Part shown: in pieces, positions 12,781 through 25,728 of the stretch
How the letters are laid out: the number at the start of each line of letters is the position of its first letter
How positions within the stretch are numbered: the stretch's first letter is position 1
Source: Tetrahymena elliotti 4EA
Lineage: Eukaryota; Ciliophora; Oligohymenophorea; Hymenostomatida; Tetrahymenidae
Length of the DNA stretch: 64,000 nt
NCBI GenBank assembly: GCA_000231825.2
Contig: JH720338.1
Location: 100,284 to 164,283 of the forward strand
Direction: 5' to 3'
Program-made: the position numbers and the translations under genes
Notes under the pieces: model-generated
Databases searched by the model: none
The model's input: the letters and a program-made list of their open reading frames with translations, nothing else
Told to the model about the DNA's origin: nothing

Positions 12781-13200
12781 TTTTATTTAATAATTTCTCA
12801 AGAAGGAGGATCTCTTAATACTAATTAGTTAGGAAGAGTGTAAGGAGTTTCATAGATTTTTTCCTAATTTTTAGCGAAAGAATTGATTTAAATAATTATT
12901 TTAGTGAATAATTAAATTTAATTACTTTGTAGATGTTTCCAATAATAGGTGTGACTTCAACCCAGACTTAGAAAGTAACTTCTTAGCCTACTAAACTGCT
13001 GTAAACATCTCTAAGAGCATATTCATGTCTTGTGTTTTTAAAGTTTAGCTTGTTGGAGGGTAAATTAACTCTTTAGTACTATTGATTAAATATTCTAATT
13101 AGTGGAAGGAACATGGTTTATTTAAGAAATATTTTTACATATTTTTAAAGAGGGCCATCAAAAACAGTAGGTTGTAATGATCTTTAAATATGAGAATCCC
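12781..13200 (+). pseudogene. Coding-like remnant, possibly ABCG-transporter derived
   Basis: A frame from about 12929 to 13180 stays open with normal-looking residues, including C-D-F-N-P-D-L-E and a basic block F-L-K-R-A-I-K-N-S-R before a TGA. A separate block near 12800-12860 reads L-L-I-L-I-S-x-E-E-C. Order and flavour recall the stretch between the nucleotide-binding domain and first membrane segment of ABCG half-transporters (L-L-x-x-G-x-C, C-x-x-x-N-P, then L-x-K-R-A-x-x-N-x-x-R). No Walker motifs or membrane segments were found nearby. This is a weak resemblance and the stretch could equally be an unrecognised small gene. Confidence 0.25.
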
Positions 13201-13828
13201 AAATAATGTTTTCAGATAAAAACTATTTATTATTTATCAATAATTTAATTTTAATATTTACTCTGTTTTTTTGTGAAAAAACAATTTTTAAAGATATATT
13301 TTAAGAATTTCAAAAAATCTTCATTCATCATAAATTGAATTTATTAATTAATAAATGAGATAATCAATAAATATATTCTTCTTTTAGCTTTCATTATTTT
13401 CTAAATGTAAACACAAATATTTCTGAAACCATTCTATGATCTTGAATTTTATAGTGTGTTTGTGTGTGATAAATTGAAGGCATATTCAAACTTTAATGAA
13501 TTTTCTACTATTAGCTAACTTCTATAAGATTCAAAAGATTTATTGTGAATCTATCTATCTATCTATCTACTGCTATTCATTAATTTATTAGTTTCTATAT
13601 CTTTTAATATAAGGATCCAACAAAATTGATATTGATTATCAGTAATATTTTAAGTTATCTAATAATATCTTTTTGAAAGCAAATTATCTATCTAATATAC
13701 CATCTATTTGGATAAATACAAAACAGCGCTTATCAGTTGCTATTAAATGCTTTTACTTTTAATTACAATTTTCTTTTTTAAAAAGTCATTTTTTGAACTT
13801 GTGAAGATCTTTTAAAAGATATTTTAAC
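13201..13828. repeat. Spacer with a TATC microsatellite
   Basis: AT-rich sequence downstream of the SPC3-like gene. A (TATC)n tract of about five units lies near 13549-13568. Minus-strand frames around 13640-13760 were searched for the missing SPC3 C-terminus. Only a weak K-I-L-L-D-N-L-K-Y-Y block was found, with no convincing splice connection. Confidence 0.4.
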
Positions 13829-14336
13829 TCATGCTATAATAAATTAAAGAATTACTTTTCCATCTTTGCTCTTAAATACAACATTTACATAGACAAAAGC
13901 GTATTTTGAGTTCCAATTTAAATAGTTTGTTAAATCTAAGTTTAATTTTAAGAAATTTAGTATTAATTAAATCCAAGAAATGTTTTTGTAATATTTACCA
14001 ACTCCAATTTCGAAATTAATCCAACATTCTTACCATCCTCTTTATTGACTATTAAATCTTTTATTTAAATAAAGGAATAAATATATAAATAGATAAATTT
14101 CTTCATATTATTAGCTTACAATCTTCTAACTTAGTTTACATTAAAGTTAACTACAGGTTCTCCCTTCATATGGAACTAACCAATAATAAGATTTAATCCT
14201 GAAAAGGCCACTTTATTTATTTATAAATTATATTTATTTTCTCATTTGTTCAATTTATGAAATTTTGATGATAATTACATAACACCATTCCTGTGAAGAA
14301 GGTGATTTGGTTTAATCTATTAGACATATTGTACAT
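13829..14336 (-). CDS. SPC3: Signal peptidase complex subunit 3 (SPC22/23 type), C-terminally short
   Basis: Four exons (14336-14279, 14210-14120, 14057-13999, 13935-13829) with introns of 68, 62 and 63 nt give 104 residues ending in TGA. SPC3 is the type II membrane glycoprotein of the ER signal peptidase complex. The match covers its N-terminal half in order: M-x-x-M-S-N-R-L-N, a single membrane anchor (about 11-32), a luminal V-N-F-N-V block, I-N-F-E-I-G-V, and D-L-T-N-Y-L-N-W-N-S-K-Y-A-F-V-Y-V. This corresponds to the family's D-L-x-x-x-F-x-W-N-x-K-Q-x-F-x-Y-L. Family members are about 170-190 residues. Here the frame ends just after K-D-G-K-V-I-L, where others continue with V-x-W-D-K-I-I and 70 more residues. 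Either further exons were missed or this copy is truncated. Confidence 0.7.
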
Positions 14337-15607
14337 TTTTTCAAGCTATATTCTATAAACTAATTGCTTTTGTATCTTGATTGTTGTGCCTTTTATGTAG
14401 CTTATTTGATTTATGGAATACTTTGATGAAAGTTGATAATAATTATGAATTAACACTTATATATTATTATTTTTAATTTAATATTATGGATATCTTTCAA
14501 TTTAATTACGTGTTAGTTCCAAATTTATTTGTATTTAATTTTCAATTGTTAATCCACACTTCTTTTTATCATTTTAAAAAAATCATTTTGAAAAACCATT
14601 TGTTCATTTACAATATTTTCTCAATAAAATCTATCAAATAAAATTAAAAAAAATATTTTATATTCTCTCAAAAAAAATTTGTTTAATCAATAAAATATCT
14701 GATCAAAAAAGCTCAAGAGACATAAAAGTTATTTATAAATAAAAGTAGATAATATTTATTTATTTGCCAGAAATAAAAAATAATTGTTTTAAATTTTAAA
14801 TTAAAACCACAAAACATGTCGAAATACTAATCTTTATTTATTTATTAATTACTTACTGATTATCTGTTTGTATTTTTTGTTCAGCCCATTACATAATAAA
14901 ATACTACTTTTACTTAATAGTAAAAGAGAATTAGATATTAATTAAATTAAAAAATAAACATTTTTATGTTTCTTTGTTGATTTTTTCTATGAAAAGGAGC
15001 TAGGAGCTATTTGAATCACTCTTAATCCAAATTGAACCTAGAATATTAGGAATGTCTATTTAGTTTTTGTATTATTATGTGATGATCATATAAGCATGAA
15101 TGAGATAAAAAGTAATTTATTTGTAAATAAATGAAGGTAGATATAATTTATTTGTGAAAAATTAAAATAATAGTTTTAATATTAATAGTTGTTGTTAAAA
15201 ATAAAGATCTCAACGATAATTAACTCTTATTTGCTTAAAACTTTATAAAATTAAAACCACAAAAAATATTGAAATATAAGTACTCATTTATTAATTTATT
15301 ACTGATTATTGAGTATATTTTTTATCAGCATTTAAATACATAAAATACTGTATTTTCTTAAAATTAAAAGAATTTTTGTTTGTTGGATATGATCTTTAAA
15401 AAGAAGCATTTGATTGTTAATTTGTTTATTTATTTCTCTTAGAAGAAATTATTTGAATCAGTCTTAATCCTTATTGCTAGAGAGAGAGAGAGCTAGAATA
15501 TAAAGATTGTCTAATTGTTTATTTATTTTTTATTAATTTAGTATTTTTGATTGAATTGAATTTATCAATCAATCAATCTATCTATTCTCATTTTCTATAT
15601 TATTTTC
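14337..15607. repeat. Non-coding tandem duplication of about 450 bp
   Basis: Two diverged copies are recognisable, about 14740-15130 and 15190-15530. Shared landmarks include ATTAAAACCACAAAA at about 14799 and 15250, a following TTACTGATTAT block, and TATTTGAATCA followed by TCTTAATCC near 15010 and 15440. An (AG)n run sits in the second copy at about 15480-15494. No coding is visible. The region separates the start of the SPC3-like gene from the 3' end of the next gene. Confidence 0.6.
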
Positions 15608-16591
15608 TCACAAGAAGAAGAATTTCTTTTTGTTTTTATCTGCATTAAATTATGAGTATATGTCATCTATATTTTATGAATTCTTATCTTTAAGGTCTTT
15701 TAAACGTTCTTCATAAGATTGTTTTAAATCAAAATCTTTTGAGGCTTCTTTGAAGATTCTATTGAATTCGTTTTCTTTTGAGTTTTCTTATCTCTTTTTC
15801 ATTACATTATCTACAACCATGTCAATCATTTATTTAATAGAACCATTCTAGCTCTTGCTTTCACTTTCAAGCAAGAAATATGTAAATAATTTAAGCTTTT
15901 CGAGGGTTTCTTTATCCATTAATATATCATTTACTGTTAATCCCAGAGTGGCTGTTAGTTGAGTTCTACATCTTTCATCAGCCATGGCATTTTTAAAAAG
16001 TTCAACAATGACCTCAGTAACTTCAGGCTGAGAAAAGGTAAACTTAAGTGTCTCTATCAACTCTTATTTAAATTCTTAATCTTTGACTACTTTTAGCAAC
16101 AAATTTAATGTATGCTTAAGTGTTTCTTCATCTTTTAATACATCTATTACAAGCTCTTTTCCAAATACTTTACTTTCTTATAAAAATATAGGATTTTTGA
16201 TACTCTAAACAAGTAATTATAAAACGGCATCCAGCACTAACTGTCTCTTTACTAAATCCTAAACAAAAATACCACTTTCTCTTTATACTTCTGTATCTTA
16301 AAATACACCTGTAATCAACTACTTACCAAAGCTCTCTGCCATTTTAGGCAAAGGTTCATTTTTCTCTAAATTCTTTGATAATTATTTTAACATGGAATGG
16401 TATCCATTTTCTAAAATAGGCCTATAAAGAGGAAACATTAAGACTCCGCCCATCAAGATAAATTTACCACGGTGAGGACGCATGCTTGTTTTGAATAAAG
16501 TCCACTCTTCCTCTATTTCTAAATACTTCTAAAGCCACTTAAAAGGCTTGGGTCTAATTCTATTAATGAACTCAAATATTTTAAATTTCAT
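15608..16591 (-). CDS. Conserved protein of unknown function, helical repeats
   Basis: One uninterrupted exon of 328 codons including TGA. The start ATG at 16591 is followed by a basic, aromatic N-terminus (K-F-K-I-F-E-F-I-N-R-I-R-P-K-P-F-K-W-L), which could serve as a mitochondrial presequence, though I cannot prove it. A short hydrophobic stretch around residues 48-60 (F-I-L-M-G-G-V-L-M-F-P-L-Y) may be a membrane segment. From about 120 to 240 the sequence consists of repeating amphipathic helices of the type L-V-x-D-V-L-K-D-E-E-T-L, V-V-K-D-Q-E-F and L-F-K-N-A-M-A-D-E-R-C. These look like an alpha-alpha solenoid. The C-terminus is charged and lysine-rich. I do not recognise the family. Codon use is ordinary for the region. 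Confidence 0.75.
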
Positions 16592-19500
16592 TTTATTTAT
16601 TTATTTCTGATCAGTATGCAATTGTTAAATGAATCAATCTATGTGAACTACAACTATCTAAGTATTTATGCTACAGCAGCTTAATAAAAATAACTGATTT
16701 GCTAGTTATAAATTTGTTATTCGAAATGATTGATAGGTATTCCTTTTTTGTTTGTTTATGTTTAGATAAATAAATCTATGTATTTAATTATTATATGTTT
16801 CTATGTTTTTTTGTTTGTAAAATTGTTAGCTATTTAGGATCAATGCTTGTTTGATATCAAATAAGATTTTACAATTTTATTAACTTAAAAATAAACAAAA
16901 TATTCATGTACATAAAGAGTTTTATTTGATGTATCTATCTATCTATCAATGCATCTTTTATTTTTATTTATTTTTGAAATAGAATAGAGAAACTTCTCTT
17001 TTTTTCCTTAATATAATTTCCGATTTATTAACCAACTAAAAATATACAAATTCTAGATAAATTTACTGTATTTTTATTCTAAAACTTTTTACAAAATCTT
17101 AGATAAAATAACTCTTTTATAAATAATACTAATCACAATATCATCATTATCATGACACATTTACTTAATTTATGTTATTTAATTTTTATTCATTCTTGTA
17201 CATTTTCCAAGATTCAACTTATTATTTTAATTAATTTTTGATAAATCTTCGACGTAAATGTAAGTATTTAAAAATTTATGAAATTTGTTTATTTAATTAT
17301 TTAAATTATATCAAAATTTTCTTTGAAATAAAATATTTGGATTAAAGGTAGTTAACTAATTGAGATTTAAAATGATTGTTTGTTTTTTTGTATTAGAGGT
17401 TTTTAGAATATAATTTCTAAATAAAAATAATATTACCACAAAATAAATTCAAATTTTTTATATTTTCATCCAATTTTTTTTAAACATAATTTTTCAATTT
17501 TTAAAATATGTGTGTACACCAGATTTTTTGGATTTTATGATTAAAAAATATGATAAAAAAAATTTTAATTATTTTAAGACTAAAAAGTTAGGTTTAAATT
17601 GCTTTTTTAATAAAATAAGAGAAAATTTTGTTTATAAATTTAAATTGAAAGAAATATTTTACAATTGTAATGTTAAAATTAAGTTAAATACTGTAAAGGT
17701 TTAGTTTTTTTTATTTTTAAGCAATTCAGCTAATCTAGAGATAAAAAGAGATTATGGATATCTACTCTTCTATATAAGGCTATGATTATATTTTTAAAAT
17801 CCAATAATACAGATTTTCTTTAAAAATAAACTTTTTAAGGTAAAGTGTTCCTATTTTATTTGCTTAAAAACTCTACATTTTTACTATTTAGTGCTTCAGT
17901 TAATAATCTATGTACATCAGAGAGTTGAGGAAATTCAACTATCAATTAAGTAAAAAAAACGATTTTTTTATATTTTTAATTTTGAAGGAAAATTAAAGTT
18001 TTAGTTAATTAACAATTTTTTCAGAAATAAATTTATGAATACAATTAAAAAGAAATAAACGTTTTGAATAACTAAAAAATACAATTAAAATAGTTGATTT
18101 ATTTCAAAATTATTTTTTTTAAATAAGCAATAAAATGTAAAGAACAAATATGTTTTTCTAATGAAATTTATTTCATTTTGGTTTAAATTCAACTTTTTCA
18201 AAAATTTCAATTCAGTTGTTTTTAAAATGAATGTCCTATACTTAATGAATAAGTATTATGTCCTAATTTTTAGCAGTTATTTTAGAGGCAAAAATAAAAA
18301 TGACCATTTTTATTTGATTTTATTTTATACATTATTTTTTTTAATAATAAAGAGCAAAAATATTTTTAAAAAAATGTATTTGATTTTATTTTAATCCAAA
18401 ATACTTCAAAATTATTAATTTCAGTTGTATAAAATGAACTTCCTCCATTTAATGAATAAGAATTATGTTCTTTACCATAACTTCTAAGTAAGATTTATTT
18501 TATTAGATAATTAATATTTAGCTCTAAATATTTTAATTATTTGTTTAATATTCTAAGTTGTCCATTTTCTGTTTATCTCTATTCATAATCTTATTCAAAA
18601 ATAATTAGATAATTTTTGTTTTCAAGATTTGGTTATATTTTAATTTCTATCAGATTTCAAAAAATATTAAGAAATTGATTCAGGTTCAATTATTATAAAA
18701 GTTGTTTGGGATAATTGTATTAAGTGAATCTTCTAAAATAAAAGTATAATAAACAACAAACTAAGAAACTGTTCTTAATATAAATAATACTTTAAAATAT
18801 TATTTAATTTCAATTTATTTATTTAAAAATAGAATTATTTATTTACTAGCTAGTAAATTTTTTTTTATTGATTTACTGAATCTAATTTTAGCTAAAAATT
18901 GTATCATTAAAGCGTTGATAGTAAATTATTATTAAATGCAACAAGCTGTTTAAATACAAAAACTACTTTTATTATTTATGAAGAGAGTAAAAAAATATTG
19001 ATGGCAATTAAATAAATTAATTTTTTAAATAAATATAAGCGAAGTATTAGAAAATTCCTAAATTATTTTTCTATTCAAGACTAGTCAGAAATAATGTTGA
19101 GAAGGTAAGTAAATAAATTCAAATAGTAAGGATGATCTATAGTATATAATAGAGGATGATAAGAATGAGAGTAAGTAAATGAATTAGATCAATAAGGATA
19201 GCCTAAAGGTAAAAAATAAGAATTATAAAAAATGTTAGGATAAATAAATATATCTTGAAAGCTAAATGGAATTTTAGTGGATGGAAAATTAAATTTTGTT
19301 TTTGGCAGGTTTTTTACATGAATTAAATTAGAATGTGCGACTCTAAAGAGACAGGATAAATAATGATAGAAGAAAAAAATATTAAGAAATTCAGTAAATT
19401 CCAGCAATAAATAAGATATTGCTTTAAATTTATTAGATATTGTAAACACAGTGTGATAATTAGGAAATTTAATTATAAATAAAATTTGAGAAAATGATTC

Positions 19501-19926
19501 AGTCAGTCAGACAGACATACAGAGAAGCAAACATTTAGCCAATCAATAAATAAATAGATGGATGGATGAATGAATGAGTGCATGCACATTTTATATTACT
19601 TTTTAAGAATTCTTTTAGCTGATACTGAAAAAATTAGGAATTAATAAACATAAAAACAAGAAGAAAAATAAAAAAACCTTACTAAATTGAAAATTATTAA
19701 AAAATTATTAAAAATAATTAATTGATTTTTCAAGAAAAAAAGAAAGTGTAGAGTTTGTTTGACTTACATTCATTACAAAGTATAAAAGCATATACAAAAA
19801 GAAACAAAAAAGGCATAATTTTTACAACAAATTACATAAAAGACTATCAAAACCATAGCAAAACTTTATACTTAGCACATTCTGAATTGCACATAGAAAT
19901 TAATTGACATATTAAATTGACCTGAA
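16592..19926. other. Long AT-rich divergent intergenic region
   Basis: About 3.3 kb between the minus-strand gene ending upstream and the plus-strand N/Q-rich gene. It contains a (TATC)n tract at about 16932-16948, a GGATGGATGAATGAATGAG-like tetranucleotide tract near 19558-19580, and a diverged tandem duplication (about 18205-18270 and 18415-18480). Open frames at 17510-17704 and 18161-18394 are Phe/Lys/Asn-rich and look like chance openings in AT-rich DNA. No gene is supported. Confidence 0.4.
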
Positions 19927-22900
19927 ATGAAAAGTAAATCATTGAAATTACTTTCGTATTTATTATTTACTCACATTATATTAATATTGCCTTATTAAAA
20001 ATATAGGCTCTCTCTCTTAATAGCTAAGCCAAAAAGGGATCAATGTTAGCATTTACAATCCCTAAATGACAAACTAAGTTAAATAGAATAGCCTATATCA
20101 CCAATCAGCCGAAAAGCCAAGAATTAAGGCCAATGGCAGCTTGCATTCAAATAATAATCAAAGTCTAGCCCTTGATACACAACAAAGTTAAATAATTAAT
20201 TAAGCATTAGCATTTTCAGCCAATTTTTCATCTGGAAAGAAAACAATTTCATAAACTAATATAACCAATCTCAAAGCAGCTGCTTTAGGCAACTAATAGT
20301 AAAATAGTTATACAGGAATAGGTAAAAGCATTAGTAGCGCCTAAAAGTAATTTAGCCAATAACAGTTTGAGATTCCTAAAGATATTTAGTCACTGCTTTA
20401 AAAGAAAATGATAAGTTAATAGCATAGAAGAGCAGAATCCACCAAACTGGCATAGATGAGTAATAAATTAAATATATTATTTAAATAAAGATTTTAAAAA
20501 TTTTTGTATTGGAGAATGAACAAACTGCTTTCAATAAACATGAAAAATTTATTTAATAAAATTGCTCAAAAGTTTATTCATCACAATTTATCTACTAAAA
20601 AATTGAGTAAAAATGCAAGAGAATACATAGAAAAATAATAGAATTTTAGATATCAAATAAGCCGCCTTAAATTTAAGCAAAACTATATAATTTTTCTAAC
20701 AAATAGCTTTAATACTCACATTATAAACAATATGTTATTTTAAAATATCATAACAAATCTAAAAATCAAAAATGTAAAATATGTAAACATATTCATTCAG
20801 ATCGTTCAGATACAGAAAAATAAATAGATAGATTGAAATAAAGACATAAAAAGATAAAGAGGAAATAACATTCTAACTTACTTATTAATTAATTTAATTA
20901 TTAATTCAAAATATCCAACATTAATTTTTGAATTAATTAATTTAAAGAGAAGAAAACCCAAATTTAAGCTAATCTATCTATCAATTAACCAATCTATCTA
21001 TCAATTAATCAATCTATCTATCAATTAATCAATCTATCTATCACAGATCAATAAACTAACTGAATAGAGAAAATAGAAAATACTAATATAAATTATATAT
21101 TTCAAATCAAGATTAGAATTTAATTATTTTTCTTATTTCTATTAACGCTAACTTAATCACTTAGCTGACTATTGAAAGGGAATGGATGGTAGAAAATGTT
21201 ACATTCAAATAAAATATAATTTTTATTTTATGGTTTTTCATGTTTCTAATTAATTATTGAATGAATGTATCTTTCTTCACATTTTATTGTGAAAAAGTGC
21301 TTGAATAAATAATTAATTAAAAATCAGATTATTTTTACCAGTCATTTATTTAATCAATAAATTATTCATTCATTCATCCATTATAAAATAAATATAATAA
21401 TGTTATTATATTAATTGAAAATTAGATTAAAACTACAATTCATTTTCAACAAATGTGTCTTCATAGAAGAAGGGAGACAATAATTTTGTATTTCCCGAAA
21501 CTACAGATGATAGTAATCTTTAATTATAAACAACTACAAGTTAAATTAGTACTGGAGGATAAAGCATTACAGTTTCATAATCAATGTCTGGATTGAAGTC
21601 CGCTAAATCTAAATTAGATATGCATCAACAATACTACTCAAATAATACTAAAATTGAAGAGAATATCTCACCTGATATTTAGATTATTGTTTCATAATAA
21701 GTTTCATCAAGAATTGGTTAAAATCAAAGTTCTCCTTTCTAAGCTGCCTCATAAATTGCTCCTAATAATTATAATAATCATTTTCCTTCACCTCTGTAGC
21801 TAACACCTAACAGAGATCCTAATGATGGTGGAAGGTTTTTCTTAAACTTAGGTAAATCAGCTAAGATATAATATAATGAAAATCCTTAATATTTTCAAAA
21901 GAGTAATTCTCTTATGAACACTGAATAATCAGCTGGCTAAGAACTTTAAAGTAAATAAGAAAAGATGATCTCTGACCACAAATCATAAAATAACTCTCCT
22001 ATTAACAATTTCTTCTTTGGAGATAATATAGTTCCTTTATCAGCATAGATTTAAAAAAATTAAAGTGTGAACATAAGTAACTAAATATCTACTTCATAGT
22101 TTAGTTCACCTCAAAAATAAAACATAAAACCAGTCAAAGTTCAAATTTGTGAACCTAAAAATGTAATTCACTATGAAAAAATGGAACCGATAAAAAGCAA
22201 AAACTCTTATTTATAATTTTAAGCAGAACAACTTGGAGGAAATTTTTAGAGTAAAAGTGTTAATTTAATGTCTTCAAGAAGTGAATTGAGTGAAAATGAA
22301 AATACCCAAAATCATCAATTATAAATTTTTAATAAAATTTATCCTTCTAATAAGGCAAATATTTAGTAAAAATCTTAGCAAGAAACTACAAGCAATTTTC
22401 CCTCTAAATAATCTGATCAAATTGATAGCAGCAACAATAAAGTGAATCAAGAAGAGTAAGCTTTAGTACCTCCCAGCCAAGAAGAAGCTAAATAATAGTT
22501 CCAAAAGATTCTTTCTACTCTCTAAATACAAGACAAATAAAATCTCTTGTCAGAATTGACAAATCTCTACACATAAATATTTGTAAATTTATTGATTTGA
22601 AAGGTGAATAAAGAAAATATTAATATTTTTATTTAAATTAAAAGCATTTAGAAGATTAATAAGACCAAAATTAAAAAAAATAAGAGCAATAAACACCCTC
22701 ATAGAGTTAGGGTAATAATAAATAATACTAAGCATCTAATGGTAACGACTCAACTTCTACTTCCTCATTAGATGACTAGCAAGGATCATCAGTAAAAAAT
22801 AAAATGAGTAATTAATTATTTATTTTTAAATCAATTTTTTAGAGAAATTTTAGAGTTTTTGAATAAGGAATTTAATAAAATTTAAAAAAAACAGCATAGG

Positions 22901-23499
22901 AATAGAGAGAAAGAGAAGAGTTTTTGAAAGAAGAGGAGAAGGTTAGTCTTGAGCAGAAAGTTCTTCTTGTAAACTTCATAGACATAAATTAGGATGAACT
23001 TTTCAAATTAGTTAGAGAGTACTACCAAACCCAAACAAATGATCATAATAAATATTTGAGTGTAAGACAAGAAAAGATCTCTTTATAAGAGCTCCTTAAA
23101 ATTTAAAAGTAATTTACTTTTTAATTATAGAAATTTAATTTATATTAATACATGCACTTGAATGATGAAAATAAATTTTTAATTATTAATTAGATTCATA
23201 CAGGACAAGCTTCTTGAAAGGATAGATTAAGAGAAAAAAGCAAGATTAAAAACAGAAGAACAGACTAGCATGATGCTTTTGAATTAAGAAAAAACAATTA
23301 AAGTCATGGTAATTTCAACCATTGATTTATTTTATTCTCAAGATGATATCTATTAATTTTTATAATAAATTAGGAAAGCAAATGGTAGCAATAGTATGAA
23401 TCTATGAGAAATGTTAGTACTAATTCTGGTAATTCAAATAACAACAAATAACCTTCTCCATAAGATATAAGCTGCACCTTAAACATAATGGATTAATGA
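19927..23499 (+). CDS. N/Q/S-rich protein with C-terminal coiled coil
   Basis: Seven exons (19927-19933, 20007-20459, 21426-22582, 22645-22791, 22843-23108, 23194-23308, 23374-23499) give 757 codons including TGA. Intron phases all agree. The first coding exon is only seven bases. The start was chosen because ATG-AAA-A joins in phase to exon 2, whose open frame has no other upstream ATG. Intron 2 is unusually long (966 nt) and repeat-bearing. If it is wrong, the first two exons are a separate gene. Residues 1-540 are low-complexity Asn, Gln and Ser with short basic patches (for example P-K-D-I-Q-S-L-L-Q-K-K near 125). Residues about 560-700 are charged and heptad-like (E-R-E-E-F-L-K-E-E-E-K, then D-K-L-L-E-R-I-D-Q-E-K-K), suggesting a coiled coil. 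I recognise no catalytic domain. Confidence 0.6.
20972..21043 (+). repeat. 20-bp tandem repeat (AATCTATCTATCAATTAATC type)
   Basis: About four near-perfect copies of a 20-bp unit containing CTATCTATC lie inside the long second intron of the N/Q-rich gene. The unit looks like an expanded TATC microsatellite. No spacers differ from one another, so it is not a CRISPR array. Confidence 0.8.
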
Positions 23500-25728
23500 T
23501 AAAAATAATTCAACACAAAAACTATAAATTAATATTATGTAAAGAAGTGATTGTTCTATAAAAATGATATCTAAAAAATATGAGTTCTCTTTAAATTTTA
23601 TAATCAACAATCATAACAGCCTAATCGATTTAACTCTTCTAGAAATCTAAAAATTGGGAAAAAAATATAAAAACAGAAATTAAATTTAAATGAGCTATTT
23701 AGTTTACTGAGAGATTGATTATGTTTTTTCCTACCTTCTTTCCTTGCTAAATTTCAAGACTAGTTTCGTGATTTTCTCCGAACAAACATAATTTTTCCAT
23801 CTATTTAAAATAAAATATAATGATAAATCTATAATTAGTAAAAAGCATGGACATGTGAAATATTTAATCAGTGATAAAGTAGATATCTTAATAAGTAATA
23901 ATAGATTAAAATATTTCTAATTGCTTTAGAATTAATTAGTAGTTATAAAAATTAAACTAACTTTTTAACCAAATTATTTTATATATATAAAAATTTATTT
24001 CTTTTTTTGATTAAATCAATCATTGTAACTTCAAAACAAAAATTTATGTATATATACATTACCTAAATAATTTAATTAACTTTCATAAATATCTATCTCA
24101 TCAGCAATTCCTATAATTATTTAAAAGAAATAAATGAATTCATCATCATAATTAATTATTTAATTATTATTATAAACTTTTACTTTCATAATAATTAATC
24201 TTGATGAATTCTTGTAAGTTAAGAAAAATAATTTATTTATGCTTCAATTTTTTACTCCAATTTCAACTTTTTTCTAAAAGCAAAAAGGATTTTAGCCATA
24301 TTTTTCCAACAAGCATATTACATTCATTTCTTTTGGAATAGAATTCTACTTCTTTCTTTATTTTTACTAAAGCAAATTTCATCAACGAAATTTTCTTTGT
24401 ATTTGAATTTTAAAGCAGTATTTAAGAAATTTACTTATTCAAAGAAAAAAGTTTGAGAGTAGATTCAGTGTAAGGGGGGATAGTATAGTAGCTAACTTTT
24501 TTATTGTGATTATTGAAAAGAAATAAAAAGAAAACCTATTAATTTAAAATTACTAGCTGTTCTATGTGACTCAATTTAATTTAATTAAAAATTAGTTCCA
24601 ACCTTTAGAAAACAAAAAAAGTGAGGGAACAATCAATTAGTAATAAAATTCAAATAAGCATTTAACAAACATAACATTTATTTTATCAAAATAAAAATTA
24701 AGAAAAAACGCTAAAAATTTAAATAGCATGAAATTTATCAAATGTTTTCTTTCATTCTTGCTTTCCAAATTAATTCTTTGTTTTTTATCTGAGAAATAAA
24801 CCAATTTTTATTTTTTTATTCATGTTGAATTTTTTTTATCAAATTTAAAAAACAAAATAATTTTTACTCTTAAAAATTATCTCTAAGAATTTTAAAATGG
24901 ACTGATATTATTATTATGAGAAAGAATCTAAATTTTTTTGATAAATTGATCATATGATAATAATATAGATAATAGAAAATATTGATTAAATTAAGAGGAG
25001 AGAAAATATCAAAAACACTCTTTGGTATCGAGTCTCTCTTAAAAATTCAAAAATCAATTATAAATTGATTCTAAAATTTTAAATATTTTTATTAGTGATT
25101 TGTTATTTTTTCATTTTGTTTAATTTAGTTCATAGAGTTTTTTCCTTTATGAATTAATCAATTAGTTAATCAAATAAATCAGCTGAACATTAAAATAAAA
25201 AAGTAGAAGTAAAAACCAAATTTAATTAATTCCATTCGATAACAAAAGCTCTTGATACATACTTTATTTATTCAAAGTTTTAGCCATGGCTTAGATTATA
25301 TAAAAAATATTTTAGCTTCTTTTTTATTTCTATAAAACATTATAAATTTACTTAAAAAAAGATAACAAAAGATAAATAAATGCAAACATAACAAACAAAC
25401 AATCAAACACACTTAACTTTATTGTGTTAAAAAATGAATGATTATTTTTTATAATTGAGCTGACAATAAATTTTGTATATATAATATCATAATCAATAAA
25501 TAAAGAAATCGATCAATCAGTCAGTCAGTCAGTCAATCAATTAATCAATAATTTTTGATAATGATTTCATACATAATCACAGAAATTTGTTTGCTTATTT
25601 GTTTCTTAATAGCTTGTTGGCATTTTTTGGTTGCTTGTTCTTTATAAGTTTTGTTTATTTGATAACAAATTACTATGGAGGATTCATATTTCTTCAAATT
25701 TAGATTTCACATCAAAAAAAAAACTTCT
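23500..25728. other. AT-rich intergenic region
   Basis: About 2.2 kb between two N/Q-rich genes on the same strand. It has a (CAGT)n tract at about 25516-25534 and long homopolymers. I see no conserved coding block on either strand. Confidence 0.4.

Noticed and set aside
13800..13850. A 22-nt intron (GTAATT...TATAG) that would extend SPC3 with a K-Y-L-L-K-D-L block
   Set aside because: Far shorter than any other intron here and the extension soon hits TGA; kept only as a reason for caution about the C-terminus.
17510..18394. Two plus-strand open frames in an AT-rich spacer
   Set aside because: Phe/Lys/Asn composition follows base composition, no conserved motif is visible, and the area shows local non-coding duplication.
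19189..19449. Minus-strand open frame of 86 codons
   Set aside because: AT-driven composition, no recognisable domain, and no supporting splice or neighbour context.
20972..21043. Regular repeats resembling a small CRISPR array
   Set aside because: Units are contiguous with no unique spacers, in a eukaryotic intron; it is a microsatellite-derived tandem repeat.
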